The notes under the pieces: generated by a model
The model's input: the letters and a program-made list of their open reading frames with translations, nothing else
Told to the model about the DNA's origin: nothing
Databases searched by the model: none
Part shown: piece after piece, positions 19,222 to 29,923 of the stretch
Numbering within the stretch: position 1 is the stretch's first letter
Layout: the number at the start of each line of letters is the position of its first letter
From: Pseudomonas syringae
GTDB taxonomy: Bacteria; Pseudomonadota; Gammaproteobacteria; Pseudomonadales; Pseudomonadaceae
Direction of reading: 5' to 3'
NCBI RefSeq assembly: GCF_023278085.1
Contig: NZ_CP066265.1
Span: 2,758,501-2,822,500 of the forward strand
Length of the DNA stretch: 64,000 bases
Program-made: the position numbers and the translations under genes

Positions 19222-20235
19222 TCAGGCCACCTTGCTGCCGCCGAAGGTCGTCTGTTTGACGAACTTGGCCAGCAAGTGATCGCCTGAGGTGACTGGCGCA
19301 TGGCGAGGCGTTGCGCCGGGTGGCAGGCAGCCGGGCAAGCACTGGATCAGGGTGTCGTAGTTGGGCTGGTGGAAGAACACCAGTGATTGACGGCGGTTGT
19401 CCTGCTCGCTGGTCATGGGCGGGTTGACGACGCGATGCAAGGTGGAGATCCACTGATCGTTGGTCCACTGCATCATCAGGTCGCCGATATTGACCACGAA
19501 ACCGTTTTCGACATAGGGCACATCGACCCATTCGCCCTTCTGGTTGCGGACCTGCAAACCGCCCAGCGCGTTGTCGGGACGCACGATGGTCAGGCTGCCG
19601 TAGTCGGTGTGCGCACTGGCGCGTAGTTGCCCGGCTTCGACCTCGGTCTTGATGTCCGGGTAGCTCAGGCTGCGAAACATGCTGATGTGCCGATCGATCT
19701 TGTCATCAAAGAAACACTCGTCCAGCTCCAATGCCAGCGCGAACAGGCGCATCAGCGATTGGGCCAGCTGACTCATCGCCTCGAAATACTCTCTGTAAGC
19801 CTGTTGAAAGCCTGGCACCTGCTCTTCGGCGGGCCAGACGTTGGGCGCGAAGTGTGGGCCTGCGATGGCGTTGTGGTAGTAGTCTTCGGCGGGCACATCA
19901 CTGGGCCCGATGGAGAAGGATTCCTTCAGGTCGCCCGGCGCACTCTCTTCCAGTGAGTACGAAAGACTCTCCTCAGCCACCGCGCTATAGCCCCGCACCA
20001 TTTCCGGGCTTGGTCGGTCGACTTTGCGCTTTTCGGCGAGTGGCAAATCGAAGAACTGGCGGGTCAAGCGTGAAACCCGCTCGATCAGCTCAGCTGGAAT
20101 CTGGTGTTCGGTGATCACCAGAAAGCCAATGTCCTTACACGCCTGGTTGACCGCCTGCGCCACGGCTGCCTTGCCGTCCGGTGTTCCTGAAAAATAGGGA
20201 GCAAGGTTGATGATGGGCACATATTGCAGAGTCAT
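19222..20235 (-). CDS. isopenicillin N synthase-like 2OG-Fe(II) oxygenase
   Basis: A 337-residue enzyme of the isopenicillin-N-synthase/plant-dioxygenase family. DIOX_N (about 5-115) is followed by the jelly roll with iron ligands HTD in SAHTDYGSLTI (about 212-214) and His in STLHRVVNPP (about 270), and the 2-oxoglutarate-binding RQSLVFF (about 285). The substrate is not deducible. It does not resemble the P. syringae ethylene-forming enzyme closely. Start at 20235 (MTLQYVPIINL) fits the family. Confidence 0.87.
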   Translation of the reverse strand: MTLQYVPIINLAPYFSGTPDGKAAVAQAVNQACKDIGFLVITEHQIPAELIERVSRLTRQFFDLPLAEKRKVDRPSPEMVRGYSAVAEESLSYSLEESAPGDLKESFSIGPSDVPAEDYYHNAIAGPHFAPNVWPAEEQVPGFQQAYREYFEAMSQLAQSLMRLFALALELDECFFDDKIDRHISMFRSLSYPDIKTEVEAGQLRASAHTDYGSLTIVRPDNALGGLQVRNQKGEWVDVPYVENGFVVNIGDLMMQWTNDQWISTLHRVVNPPMTSEQDNRRQSLVFFHQPNYDTLIQCLPGCLPPGATPRHAPVTSGDHLLAKFVKQTTFGGSKVA

Positions 20236-20457
20236 ACGGCTGATTCCTCTCGCTGACACAACGCGGAAAAGGCTCACCGGCGAGGGTGAAGGTCAGCGAG
20301 GCAAGAGCAGAAACTGTGCCATTGATAAAATCCACAATACTTACAAGGAGTTAGCATTTTGTGCGTGCATTTCAGATCAAACGGTCTGAAACAGAGCGCA
20401 TGGTTTGAATGCGTGCGCACTGAAAACGGGCCAAAACTGCGCACAGTGTCTGCGTTG

Positions 20458-21096
20458 CTAAGCGCTTTCGATACGTTGAATCACATCAGCCGTGGTCGTG
20501 ACTTCGCCGAACTCATAGGCAATGGTGGTCAATGCAATACGCTGAACCTCTTCTGCCGATACGGCGCCGAAGCCCACGTCGGGGTAGTCCATGGCCGCGT
20601 TTGCATCGCTCAAGGCGATGACTTTGTACTCGCGGTGCACGCCGTCCCTGATGGTGGTTTCGCAACAGACATTGGTGACCGTACCGCAGACAATAATGGT
20701 GTCGACATCACGGGCACGTAATACGGTGTCCAGGTCCGTATTGTGAAAGCCGCTGTAGAACAGTTTGTCGATGATTACATCACCAGGCCGGGGCGCCAGC
20801 GCCTCAATGATGTCGACATCCGGGTCATGGCGCGCGAGGATCTGGTCGACATTGGGGTAAAGATCACGCATACGCCCGGTATCCGAGCCATCACCGCGCA
20901 CGATATGGCGCAGATACACCACCGTCACCTGAGCGGCACGAGCGACATGGAGTAATGTCTGGATGGGCTCGACAATAGCAGCGGTGTTCCTGACGTACAG
21001 CGCGCCCTGCGGCTCGCAGAAAACTTTTTGCATGTCGACGACGATGACGGCTGTTCTGCCGGGCTTGATCGGCCACCGGACAAGGGGTTTGCTCAT
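20458..21096 (-). CDS. isochorismatase-family cysteine hydrolase
   Basis: A 212-residue hydrolase. The catalytic triad is visible as Asp in VIVVDMQKVF (about 22), Lys in VIIDKLFYSGFHNTDLD and the nucleophilic Cys in GTVTNVCCETTIRD (about 150). Members cleave amides such as ureidoacrylate, biuret, N-carbamoylsarcosine or nicotinamide; the substrate here is unknown. It is on the same strand as the 2OG oxygenase but 222 bp apart. Confidence 0.87.
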   Translation of the reverse strand: MSKPLVRWPIKPGRTAVIVVDMQKVFCEPQGALYVRNTAAIVEPIQTLLHVARAAQVTVVYLRHIVRGDGSDTGRMRDLYPNVDQILARHDPDVDIIEALAPRPGDVIIDKLFYSGFHNTDLDTVLRARDVDTIIVCGTVTNVCCETTIRDGVHREYKVIALSDANAAMDYPDVGFGAVSAEEVQRIALTTIAYEFGEVTTTADVIQRIESA

Positions 21097-21298
21097 GGAA
21101 ATCACCTCGATTGAGCTTAAGGGCTGGATGAGCCTGGCAAGCAATAATCGTGCTATTGGCCATTGAGCCGATCTGAGTCCACCCCACCAAGAGCTAGATG
21201 CGTACGGCCACCTGCCGAATCAAACAGTGACAAACGCCATGTGCTCTGCGTGATCAGTCTGGCGTCTCAAGCTCATTGAGAACAAAAGGGACGTTGTT

Positions 21299-21685
21299 AT
21301 GGAATCGAGTGATGTGACATTAAAGAAGTCGCTAATAACAGGTGCGCATCAGGTGAAAACCCACTGCATATTACTGCTTGCTCTGACCCTGACCGGATGC
21401 GGAACAATCAATACCGTGTTCAGGGCGGACTCTGTCGCAGGAGAGAAGCTCACCCACTGGAAGTCCCATTGCTCATCGATACCCCGAGTCTACAGCGGGG
21501 TCATGCTCGATTTCTGTGAACTGCACGCGGAGCCGCAAACAACCAGCGCTTATCAGCCGCGCAACGATCCTGCCTGGGTCTTGCTCGATATGGGCGCATC
21601 CGCAATCGCCGACACCTTGGTGCTGCCTTACACGATTTATCAGCAGAACCAGTATGGCTCCATTAATGCGAGTCGGTTTGAGTGA
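21299..21685 (+). CDS. YceK/YidQ-type outer-membrane lipoprotein
   Basis: A lipobox LTGC follows a hydrophobic stretch CILLLALTLTGCGTINTV. The mature part contains YSGVMLDF and ends LLDMGASAIADTLVLPYTIY, the pattern of the small YceK lipoproteins. The ATG at 21299 has an AAGGG ribosome site 8 bases upstream but adds 18 residues to the n-region; the GTG at 21353 (VKTHC) would give a conventional signal peptide. Confidence 0.72.
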   Translation: MESSDVTLKKSLITGAHQVKTHCILLLALTLTGCGTINTVFRADSVAGEKLTHWKSHCSSIPRVYSGVMLDFCELHAEPQTTSAYQPRNDPAWVLLDMGASAIADTLVLPYTIYQQNQYGSINASRFE

Positions 21686-21718
21686 CTGTGCGGGTGAGTG
21701 GTGCTCTCCAGGGCACCG

Positions 21719-21790
21719 CTCGTTCCGCACGCTCCAGCGTGGGAACGCCTTTCTCGACGCTCTGCGTCGCAAGGGGACGCGGAGCGTCCT
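21719..21790. repeat. GC-rich palindromic intergenic repeat
   Basis: Three short palindromes in a row: GTTCC-CACGCTCCAGCGTG-GGAAC type (21722-21746), GACGCTCTGCGTC (21756-21768) and GACGCGGAGCGTC (21776-21788). The same modules recur, in a different order, at 32013-32115. Such repeats are widespread between genes in P. syringae. Confidence 0.7.
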
Positions 21791-21867
21791 GAACGGTACG
21801 CCAACGCAGAGCATTGGCATGAGAGTCAAATGAGAAAATTGCGGAACCCCTCACTTTCCCGCGCTCA

Positions 21868-21899
21868 ATAAAAAACCCCGCAGACGTTAATCTGCGGGG
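21868..21899 (-). terminator. Rho-independent terminator of tRNA-Cys
   Basis: On the minus strand a 9-bp stem (CCCCGCAGA / TCTGCGGGG) with a 6-base loop is followed by six T residues. It lies directly downstream of the minus-strand tRNA-Cys. Confidence 0.85.
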
Positions 21900-21909
21900 C
21901 TTTAAATAG

Positions 21910-21983
21910 TGGAGGCCGAGGTCGGAATCGAACCGGCGTAGGCGGATTTGCAATCCGCTGCATAACCATTTTGCTACTCGGCC
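21910..21983 (-). tRNA. tRNA-Cys (anticodon GCA)
   Basis: A 74-base cloverleaf with acceptor GGCCGAG/CTCGGCC, discriminator T, encoded CCA, anticodon loop TTGCAAA (anticodon GCA) and T-arm CCGGTTCGATTCCGA. Confidence 0.95.
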
Positions 21984-22170
21984 TCAAACGTCGAATGTTC
22001 TACTGCAACATCAAACGTATTTTGAACTGCATGGGAAACCACTATTTCTTTGGCTTCCAACCCATTGAATCTTAAGGGTTTTTTTCAATTCCTCGTTCAG
22101 GAATGGACGCAATTCTCTACTGCTTCGCATGCCATGTCAAGAACGAGGCGAAAATAATTACCCCGCCGGT

Positions 22171-23904
22171 CTAGCGCTCGATAGGTGTGTATGGTCGAAA
22201 GAACGCTGACCCCATCCATTGTGGCGCTTTTTCGGTGGTCAGCGGCTCTGCGCGTTGATAGCTGCTGGCGCGTTTCGAATAGCCCTTGTGGTCATACTCG
22301 GCGATGTACGGATACGGGAATACCTTGCGGGTGCGGCCTCGGTTGGCGACGTCATCCTTGATCAGGAACGCAGCCGCCGATTGCTGTGCCGGGATCTGCC
22401 TGTTGCCCGCCTTGTCGGGCATCGCCTGTCTGGCGACGATGACGTCGGGTGCCTGGCCTTTTTCGACCCAGGCCATTACCGGTGTCAGCAGGTCAACCAG
22501 GCTCGGCCCTTCCCCGCCGCCGCAATGGTAGACGCCAGGCAGCATGTACAGGCGTTCGAAAGACTCAGCGCGCGCCTTGCCCATCTGCGCTTCGACTGCT
22601 TCGTGGTAGGCCAGCGTGTTGAGCGGCGAGATGTTCGGGTCGGACCAGCCGTGCCAGAGGATCAGCTTGCCGCCACGGTTGGCAAATGAGGAGAGATCGG
22701 GGTTGGTAGCGTCATACAACGCGTGCAACGGGCGCAGTTTATCGAACGTGCTTTTATCGATGTTCAGCGTGCGAAGGTCGAAATCCGCTGCGGGGTTTTT
22801 CTCGAATACCACGTTGCGAATTGCCTCTGACGCAGCTTTTTCGCTGTAGGCAGGCTGATCAGCAGCCACCGGCACGAACACGCCCGCCCAGGCCAGTTCC
22901 GAACCGGGCTGCGGGCCGCCAAGGGTCAACCGCTCGCCACTGGCGGGATCTTTCGGGCCTTCGTAAAAGCGTTTGACCGCAGCGACTTCGGGCTCGCTGA
23001 GGCAATTGCTGGTGTCCGCCGCAGTCTTGCACTGCAGCACAGCAGGATCGAAGTTGCAGATACGCGGGTCCGCGATCAGGCCATCAATCTGCCCGTCCAG
23101 CACGTCGCACTTGGCCAGCACCGCCTTGTGCAGCAGCAGCGGCAGCTTTGCGGCCAGCAGGATCGGTTTGCCATCCGGCCCGGTGTTGGAGCGGGTCATC
23201 CAGCCGTGATACAGCGTTTTCTGCACCTGAAAGTTGAGCGCCGGGGCACCGGCAATGATGCCGTCGAAATCATCAGGGTAGCGCTGGGCTTCGATCAAGG
23301 CTTCGCGGCCGCCATCGGAACAGCCGCTGAAATAGGCATATTCGGCTTGCTGCCCGTAAAAGGCGCTGATCAGCTTCTTCGACGCCAGCGCCGTGAGATG
23401 AACAGCGCGATGGGCGAAGTCGATCCGCTTTTGCGGGTCATCGCCAAAGGTGGTGTCAGATGCCTGATGCCCCATGTCGGTGGCTGCCACGGCGAACGCG
23501 CCAGTGTTCAGCGGCCTGCAGCGCTCGGCGGCGCGCACTGTCGTGTTGATGTTCCCGCACAGCCCGCCACATCCGACTTGCAGGTAACGTTGCGCCCAGC
23601 TGCCGGTCGGCAGTTCGAGCCTGAAACCGATCTCCGGTGCCAGCCGTCCCTCCACCACACAGACTGCAATACCGGCGCGTGTGGATTCGCTGGCTGACAC
23701 TACGCGACTACCCTGCCCGCCAATGTCGCTGAGCTCCAGATCGCTTAACGCAGCACAGGCCTTCACTGGCTTTACCACTGCGAGTTGGGCGATGTTGCCG
23801 CTGGCCGCTGAAGCCGAAGTTCTGGCCTGAGCCGGAACCTGAAAGAGGACTGAGCTGGCCAGCAATATCAGGATATGGGTGTATCGGGGTAGCGTGGGTT
23901 TCAT
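22171..23904 (-). CDS. tannase/feruloyl esterase family protein, secreted
   Basis: A 577-residue protein with a signal peptide cleaved near VPAQA (about residue 27) and the tannase/feruloyl esterase fold. The nucleophile Ser is in YFSGCSDGGREAL (about 195), the Asp in LILWHGWSDPNISP and the His in LPGVYHCGGGEGP. Flanking cysteines typical of the family (CGGLCGN, CSDGG, YHCGG) are present. It probably hydrolyses phenolic esters from plant tannins or cell walls in the periplasm or outside the cell. Confidence 0.9.
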   Translation of the reverse strand: MKPTLPRYTHILILLASSVLFQVPAQARTSASAASGNIAQLAVVKPVKACAALSDLELSDIGGQGSRVVSASESTRAGIAVCVVEGRLAPEIGFRLELPTGSWAQRYLQVGCGGLCGNINTTVRAAERCRPLNTGAFAVAATDMGHQASDTTFGDDPQKRIDFAHRAVHLTALASKKLISAFYGQQAEYAYFSGCSDGGREALIEAQRYPDDFDGIIAGAPALNFQVQKTLYHGWMTRSNTGPDGKPILLAAKLPLLLHKAVLAKCDVLDGQIDGLIADPRICNFDPAVLQCKTAADTSNCLSEPEVAAVKRFYEGPKDPASGERLTLGGPQPGSELAWAGVFVPVAADQPAYSEKAASEAIRNVVFEKNPAADFDLRTLNIDKSTFDKLRPLHALYDATNPDLSSFANRGGKLILWHGWSDPNISPLNTLAYHEAVEAQMGKARAESFERLYMLPGVYHCGGGEGPSLVDLLTPVMAWVEKGQAPDVIVARQAMPDKAGNRQIPAQQSAAAFLIKDDVANRGRTRKVFPYPYIAEYDHKGYSKRASSYQRAEPLTTEKAPQWMGSAFFRPYTPIER

Positions 23905-24019
23905 GAGAACTCCTGTTCATGAAGGATCAAAACCGCAGTGCGCCCCGTCAATGGCCACACACTGGGTACGGTTGAAACGTTCCAGCATCATAGTTATTCA
24001 GGTGCAATCGGGAAAACTT

Positions 24020-25429
24020 TCAACGATTCCAGCCGCCGCCCATGACCTTGTAGAGGGTTACCCGATTGCTCTGCTCGGTCAGGCGCAGAGAGATCAAATC
24101 CTGTTCGGCGCTGTACAGGGAGCGCTGAGATTCCAGCGCTTCGAGGTAACTCTGCGAACCGCCGCGATACAGCGCATCCGCCAATTCGTAGCTCTTGCGA
24201 CTGGCATCGGTGTAGGCCTGCTGTGCCGCGACCCGCTCATCCAGCGTGCTGCGCACTGCCAGCGCATCGGCGACTTCCTTGAAGGCGGTCTGGATCGTCT
24301 GCTGATAGGTCTGGATCTGGATCTGGTTTTCGATTTTGGCCGAGTCCAGCGTGGCCCGATTGGACCCGCCGTCGAAAATCGGCACGCTGATGCTTGGCGC
24401 AAAGCTCCAGGCCCCGGTGCCGGACTTGAACAGCCCGGACAGGCTGGTGCTGCTGGAGCCCGCACTGGCCGTGAGGGTAATGCTGGGGAAGAACGCAGCG
24501 CGCGCCGCACCAATGTCGATGTTCGCCGACTTCAGGCTGTGTTCGGCGCTCAATACATCGGGACGCCGTTGCAACAGGCTGGAAGGCAGCTCGGCAGGCA
24601 CCTGTACCAGTTGCGCCACAGTCTGCATTTCAGCATCCGGCAAAAGCGCATCCGGGACGTCACTGCCCACCAGCAGGCGCAAGGCATTGCGGTCCTGAAG
24701 CACCTGGCTGCGGTACTGCGCCACGTCACCGCGAGCCGATTCGACCGTGGTTTGCGCCTGGGCCACTTCCAGCCCGGAAGAACCGCCCAGCGCATGGCTG
24801 CGTTGGGTCAGGTCGTAGCTCTGCTGCTGGCTGGTCAGCGTGTCTTGCGCCAGTTTCAGCAGCTGGTTGTCAGCAGCCAGGGTCAGCCAGCCGGTCGCGA
24901 TCTCGGCGATCAGGCTGATCTGTGTGCTGCGTCGTGTTTCGGTCAACGCCAGGTAGTCTTCCAGCGCTTCGTCCTGAAGGTTCTTAATACGCCCGAACAC
25001 ATCCAGCTCATAGCTACTCAGGCCAAGCTGCGCGCTGTACTCGTTACTGGTTGACGAGCGCCCGGTCATGGACGTCGAGGCTGGCGAATGAGTACGCGTT
25101 GCGCTGCCGCTGGCATCGATGCTCGGCAGGCTTGCCGCGCGCTCGATACGGTACTGGGCCTGGGCTTTTTCAACGTTGAGGGCCGCTAGCCGCAGGTCGC
25201 GGTTATTGGTCAACGCCAGGGTCTGCAGGCGTACCAGACGCTGGTCGGTGAAAAAGTGCTGCCACTCGATATCCGTCGGCACACCGCCCGACGCGACAGA
25301 TTTGGCCGCCGTAGCCGGTAGCCACTGGCCAGAAACCGGTGCTTCGGGGCGCTGATAGTCAGGGGCCAGGTTAACGCAGCCGGTCAGCAGCGCCGTGACA
25401 GCCAGCGACGGCCAGAAAAGACGCATCAT
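24020..25429 (-). CDS. RND efflux outer-membrane channel (OprM/NodT family)
   Basis: A 469-residue lipoprotein (lipobox LTGC at about 15-18, followed by [11 protein letters not shown]). The two TolC-type repeats are seen as [20 protein letters not shown] and [20 protein letters not shown]. The ATG overlaps the RND gene stop as ATGA, so translation is coupled. Third gene of a tripartite drug efflux operon with 25426-28572 and 28575-29768. Confidence 0.92.
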   Translation of the reverse strand: MMRLFWPSLAVTALLTGCVNLAPDYQRPEAPVSGQWLPATAAKSVASGGVPTDIEWQHFFTDQRLVRLQTLALTNNRDLRLAALNVEKAQAQYRIERAASLPSIDASGSATRTHSPASTSMTGRSSTSNEYSAQLGLSSYELDVFGRIKNLQDEALEDYLALTETRRSTQISLIAEIATGWLTLAADNQLLKLAQDTLTSQQQSYDLTQRSHALGGSSGLEVAQAQTTVESARGDVAQYRSQVLQDRNALRLLVGSDVPDALLPDAEMQTVAQLVQVPAELPSSLLQRRPDVLSAEHSLKSANIDIGAARAAFFPSITLTASAGSSSTSLSGLFKSGTGAWSFAPSISVPIFDGGSNRATLDSAKIENQIQIQTYQQTIQTAFKEVADALAVRSTLDERVAAQQAYTDASRKSYELADALYRGGSQSYLEALESQRSLYSAEQDLISLRLTEQSNRVTLYKVMGGGWNR

Positions 25430-28400
25430 GCTTCACCTGTAAAAGTGGGTTGAGCGGCGGCAGCACTGCCTGACGCCCGATTGAAACGCCGGCGGACTTC
25501 CACGAAGAACAGCGGCACCAGGAAAAGCCCCAGCAGCGTGGCGCTGAACATGCCGCCCAATACGCCTGTACCGATAGCCTGACGCCCTGCGGAGCCTGCG
25601 CCGGTACTGAACGCCAAGGGCATTACGCCGAACATGAACGCCAGCGAGGTCATCAGAATCGGACGCAAGCGCTGCCGTGCCGCCATCAGGGTGGCTTCGT
25701 GCAGACTCTTGCCCTGCTCCTGCAAATGCTTGGCGAACTCGACGATCAGAATCGCGTTTTTCGCCGCAAGGCCGACGGTGGTCAGCAACCCGACCTGGAA
25801 GTACACGTCGTTGCTCAAGCCGCTGGCCTTGGTCGCCAATACCGCACCCACCACGCCGAGAGGCACGACGAGCATGACCGAGAACGGCACCGACCAGCTT
25901 TCGTACAGCGCGGCCAGGCACAGGAACACGAACAGCACTGAAATGGCATAGAGCATCGGCGCTTGAGAGCCAGACAATCTCAGTTGGTAAGACTGCCCGG
26001 TCCATTCGTAACCAATGCCTTCAGGCAGTTGCTTGATAATCGCTTCAACGGCATTCATCGCGGTCCCGGAACTGACGCCGGGCGCAGGGTCGCCGACCAG
26101 TTCGAGGGATGAGTTACCGTTGTAGCGCTCCAGCAAGGGCGAGCCGTAGCTCCAGCTGCTGCTGGCGAACGATGAGAACGGCACCATTTCGTCATTGCTG
26201 TTGCGCACGAACCAGTGGTCAAGATCCGCCGATTGCATGCGCGAAGCGGCCTCACCCTGCACATAGACTTTCTTCACACGCCCCTGATTAAGAAAATCGT
26301 TCACGTAGCTGCCGCCCAATGCCGTGGACAGCGTCGAATTAATGTCGCTGGTCGAGAGGCTGAGTGCACCCGCCTTGCGGTCATCGATCGTTACCTTCAA
26401 CTGCGGCGTGTCGTCCAGGCCGTTGCTGCGCACACCGAGCATGCTCGGGTCCTTCCTCGCCAGTTCGAGAAACTGCCCCCGAGCCTCGACCAGCGCATCG
26501 TGCCCTAGACCACCCAGGTCCTTGAGTTGCACATCGAACCCCGAACTCTGTCCCAGGCCCCTTACCGCGGGAGGCTGCATGACGAAGATACTGGCGTCAC
26601 CGATGCTGGCCATGGCCAGTGTCGCGCGCTGGGCGATCTGTGCAGCGCCCTGCCCTTGACCGGTTCGCTCGCTCCAGTCCTTGAGTTTGATGAATGCTCT
26701 GGCTGTGTTCTGGCTGTTACCACCGACCCCGAGGCCGGAGATACTGATCAACGCATCGACTTCCGGCTGCTTGAGCATGTACGCCTCGAACTGCCTCATC
26801 ACGGCCTGAGTGCGGCTGTCCGTCGCCCCCACCGGCAACTGGATCTGCGCCATCAGCGCGCCCTGATCCTCATCCGGCAAAAACGACGTCGGCAGGCTCA
26901 CGTAGCCCACCGCCATCGCGGCGAGCACCAGCACGTACACCAGCAAACTGCGACCGCGATGCTTGATGACACCGCCTACGCCGCGCTGATAGCGGTCGGC
27001 GCTGCGGTCGAACGTACGGTTGAACCAGCCGAAGAAGCCGCCCCGCCGGGCATGCTGTTGCGAATCGGATTGCTTCAGCATCGTTGCGCACAACGCAGGG
27101 GTCAGCGTCATCGCGACCAGTACTGACAGCAGCATGGCCGAGACGATGGTCACCGAGAACTGCCGGTAGATGATCCCGGTAGAGCCGCTGAAAAAAGCCA
27201 TCGGGATGAACACAGCGCTCAGCACCAGAGCGATACCGATCAGCGCGCTGGTAATTTCCTGCATGGATTTGCGAGTGGCCTCAAGCGGGCTCAGTTGCTC
27301 TTCGCCCATCACTCGCTCGACGTTTTCCACCACCACGATGGCATCGTCGACCAGCAACCCGATGGCCAGCACCATCGCAAACATGGTCAGGGTATTGATT
27401 GAATAGCCGAACAACGCCAATACACCGAAGGTGCCGAGCAAGACTACCGGCACGGTAATCGCCGGGATCAGCGTGGCGCGCAGGTTCTGCAAAAACAGAA
27501 ACATGATCAGCACCACCAGCACAATCGCTTCGCCCAGCGACTTCACCACTTCCTTGATCGAGAGGCTCACGAACGGCGTGGTGTCGTAGGCAATTTCAGT
27601 CTTCAACTGCATTTGCGAGGGGTAGAACGGTTCCAGTTCCTTGAGCTTGGCCTTGATCGCTTCGCCGACGCTCAGCGCGTTGGCCCCCGAGGCCAGCTGG
27701 ATGCCCATTGCCGCGGCGGGCCTGCCGTTGAGCGCCGAGCTGATGTCATAGCTCTCGCTGCCCAGTTCAATCCTGGACACGTCGCCCAACAGCACCACAG
27801 CGCCGTCACTGGAGGATTTGACGACGACGTTTTCGAACTGCTCTGCGGTCTGCAACTTGCTGCGTGCGCTGATCGTGGCATTCAGTTGCTGACCATTGAC
27901 CGCAGGCAAAGCGCCCAACTGGCCTGCCGACACTTCGGTGTTCTGGGCTTCGAGCGCCGAGCTTATGTCGGACGGCATCAGCGCGTATTTTTGCATTTTC
28001 GCCGGGTCGAGCCAGATGCGCATGGCATAACCCGAACCGAGGGTCTGCACATCACCGACGCCATCCACACGGCTGAGCTGGTCGAGCAACGTGCTGGAGA
28101 TGTAATCACCAATCTGCGTACCGTTGACACTCTCGTTATCAGACGACAGGGCGACCAGCATCAAGAAGTCGGAACTGCCCTTGGTAACGGTCAGACCTTC
28201 GCTCTGCACGCTTTGTGGCAGCCGCGATTCGGCCTGCTGCAATTTGTTCTGCACCTGCATCTGCGCCACATCGGGGTCAGTGCCTGCGGCAAAGGTCAGG
28301 CTGATGCTCGCACTGCCCGAAGAACTGCTCGACGCGGACATGTAGGTCAGCCGGTCCAGGCCTTTCATCTGCTGCTCGATCACCTGAGTAACGGAATCCT

Positions 28401-28572
28401 CGACGGTCTTGGCTGAAGCGCCGGTGTAGGTGGCGGAGATCTTGATGGTAGGGGGCGCGATATCGGGGTATTGCTCAAGCGGCAACTGGCTGATGGACAG
28501 TCCCCCGCCGAGCATGATGCAGATGGCGATGACCCAGGCAAAAATGGGCCGATCAATGAAGAAACGTGCCAT
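25426..28572 (-). CDS. RND multidrug efflux transporter (HAE1 family)
   Basis: A 1048-residue inner-membrane pump of the AcrB/MexB type. The start [17 protein letters not shown] is classical. The proton-relay Asp pair is in [20 protein letters not shown] (about 406-407), and the porter and docking domains and twelve transmembrane segments are in the usual order. It expels amphiphilic compounds using the proton gradient. It starts two bases after the adaptor gene. Confidence 0.95.
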   Translation of the reverse strand: MARFFIDRPIFAWVIAICIMLGGGLSISQLPLEQYPDIAPPTIKISATYTGASAKTVEDSVTQVIEQQMKGLDRLTYMSASSSSSGSASISLTFAAGTDPDVAQMQVQNKLQQAESRLPQSVQSEGLTVTKGSSDFLMLVALSSDNESVNGTQIGDYISSTLLDQLSRVDGVGDVQTLGSGYAMRIWLDPAKMQKYALMPSDISSALEAQNTEVSAGQLGALPAVNGQQLNATISARSKLQTAEQFENVVVKSSSDGAVVLLGDVSRIELGSESYDISSALNGRPAAAMGIQLASGANALSVGEAIKAKLKELEPFYPSQMQLKTEIAYDTTPFVSLSIKEVVKSLGEAIVLVVLIMFLFLQNLRATLIPAITVPVVLLGTFGVLALFGYSINTLTMFAMVLAIGLLVDDAIVVVENVERVMGEEQLSPLEATRKSMQEITSALIGIALVLSAVFIPMAFFSGSTGIIYRQFSVTIVSAMLLSVLVAMTLTPALCATMLKQSDSQQHARRGGFFGWFNRTFDRSADRYQRGVGGVIKHRGRSLLVYVLVLAAMAVGYVSLPTSFLPDEDQGALMAQIQLPVGATDSRTQAVMRQFEAYMLKQPEVDALISISGLGVGGNSQNTARAFIKLKDWSERTGQGQGAAQIAQRATLAMASIGDASIFVMQPPAVRGLGQSSGFDVQLKDLGGLGHDALVEARGQFLELARKDPSMLGVRSNGLDDTPQLKVTIDDRKAGALSLSTSDINSTLSTALGGSYVNDFLNQGRVKKVYVQGEAASRMQSADLDHWFVRNSNDEMVPFSSFASSSWSYGSPLLERYNGNSSLELVGDPAPGVSSGTAMNAVEAIIKQLPEGIGYEWTGQSYQLRLSGSQAPMLYAISVLFVFLCLAALYESWSVPFSVMLVVPLGVVGAVLATKASGLSNDVYFQVGLLTTVGLAAKNAILIVEFAKHLQEQGKSLHEATLMAARQRLRPILMTSLAFMFGVMPLAFSTGAGSAGRQAIGTGVLGGMFSATLLGLFLVPLFFVEVRRRFNRASGSAAAAQPTFTGEA

Positions 28573-28574
28573 GT

Positions 28575-29768
28575 TCAGCCCTCCTTGCTGTTAGCGGCAG
28601 ACGCCGTTTTGGCCGTCGAGTCCGTTGTTTCGCTGGCTTGCACGGTCACCTCGGTGCCCACCGGTGTTTTCTGCCCGCCTTCGACCACCACCTGCTCGCC
28701 TGCTTTCAGCCCGCTGGTGACCCACCATTCGTTGCCCACCGCGCGGTCGACCACCACCACGCGCTGTTCGATCTTGCCGCCCACCACCAGCAACACTGTG
28801 GTCTGGCCACTGGCGGCGCGGTTGACCGCTTTTTGCGGAATCAGAATCGCGTTCTGGTCCTGCGCCTGTTCCAGCACCGCCAGCACGTACATGCCAGGCA
28901 GCAACAGCCCCTGCGGATTGGCAAAACTGGCCCGCAGGGTCACGGTGCCGGTGCTTTCATTGACACTGACGCCACTGAATTGCAGGCGCCCGTCGTGGTT
29001 GTAGGGGCTGCCGTCATCCAGTTTCAGGGTGACTCGTGCGTCACCATCGCCAGTGCTTTGCAGCGCGCCACTGGCCAGGTCGCGTTTGAGGCGCAGCAAC
29101 TCGGTGGTGGACTGAGTGACATCGACGTAGATCGGGTCCAGTTGCTGAACCGTGGTCAGTGCCGTGTCCTGCTGGGCGACGACCAGTGCGCCGGGGGTCA
29201 CGGTCGAGGTTTCGATACGCCCATTGATCGGCGAAGTGATGCGCGTGTAGGCCAGATTGATACGGGCCGTCTGCACATCGGCTTCAGCGACTTTCACCTC
29301 GGCCGCGGCGGTTTGCAGACTGGCCTCGGCATCTTCCTTGTCCTGCTGGCTGATCGCGTCGATCTTCGCCAGCTGCACATCACGCCTGGCAGTGGCCTGC
29401 GCCGACTTGAGTGTGGCGCGCGACTTGGCGAGGGTCGCCTGCGCTTCAGCCAGCGCGGCCTGATAGGTCGCGCTGTCGAGCTGATACAACGCCTGACCGG
29501 CTTTGACCTGCGCGCCCTCGACAAACAGTCGCTGTTGCACGATGCCGCTGACCTGAGGCCGGATCTCGGCGACCATGAAGGCACGAGTGCGCCCGGCCAG
29601 TTCGGTGGTCAGTGACTGGCTGCGAGGTTTTACGGTAATGATCGACACCTTGGGTTTTTCCGCAGCGGGCGGCGCGTCTTCCGAGCAACCGCTCAGAAGG
29701 CCGATAACGACTGCGTAGATGACGTAGGTGATCGTCATCAGGTATTTGGCGAAAATCTTGCTCGACAT
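28575..29768 (-). CDS. RND efflux periplasmic adaptor (MexA/AcrA family)
   Basis: A 397-residue lipoprotein (lipobox LSGC at about 25-28) with an alpha-helical hairpin (about 100-170), a lipoyl half-motif ([16 protein letters not shown]) and beta-barrel/MP domains. It bridges the RND pump and the OprM-type channel. First gene of the operon, divergent from the BaeSR-like two-component system with 155 bp between, where the shared control region must lie. Confidence 0.93.
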   Translation of the reverse strand: MSSKIFAKYLMTITYVIYAVVIGLLSGCSEDAPPAAEKPKVSIITVKPRSQSLTTELAGRTRAFMVAEIRPQVSGIVQQRLFVEGAQVKAGQALYQLDSATYQAALAEAQATLAKSRATLKSAQATARRDVQLAKIDAISQQDKEDAEASLQTAAAEVKVAEADVQTARINLAYTRITSPINGRIETSTVTPGALVVAQQDTALTTVQQLDPIYVDVTQSTTELLRLKRDLASGALQSTGDGDARVTLKLDDGSPYNHDGRLQFSGVSVNESTGTVTLRASFANPQGLLLPGMYVLAVLEQAQDQNAILIPQKAVNRAASGQTTVLLVVGGKIEQRVVVVDRAVGNEWWVTSGLKAGEQVVVEGGQKTPVGTEVTVQASETTDSTAKTASAANSKEG

Positions 29769-29923
29769 GATTGCCTCAGGACGTTGTGGCGAAAGCCTGA
29801 CGTCAGGGTGCGAGGCAAATGTGCAGGAAAATTGAAGATTGGCGTGATCACTTGAAACTTGCGGATACGAAGGCCTAAATGCACGCTGTCTCCACGCGCT
29901 GTTTCCACAAAAAAGTTGGCCCC

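Noticed and set aside
19222..20235. Ethylene-forming enzyme
   Set aside because: It shares the 2OG-Fe(II) fold, but the N-terminus, the region after the HTD motif and the C-terminus differ from the P. syringae ethylene-forming enzyme as I know it.
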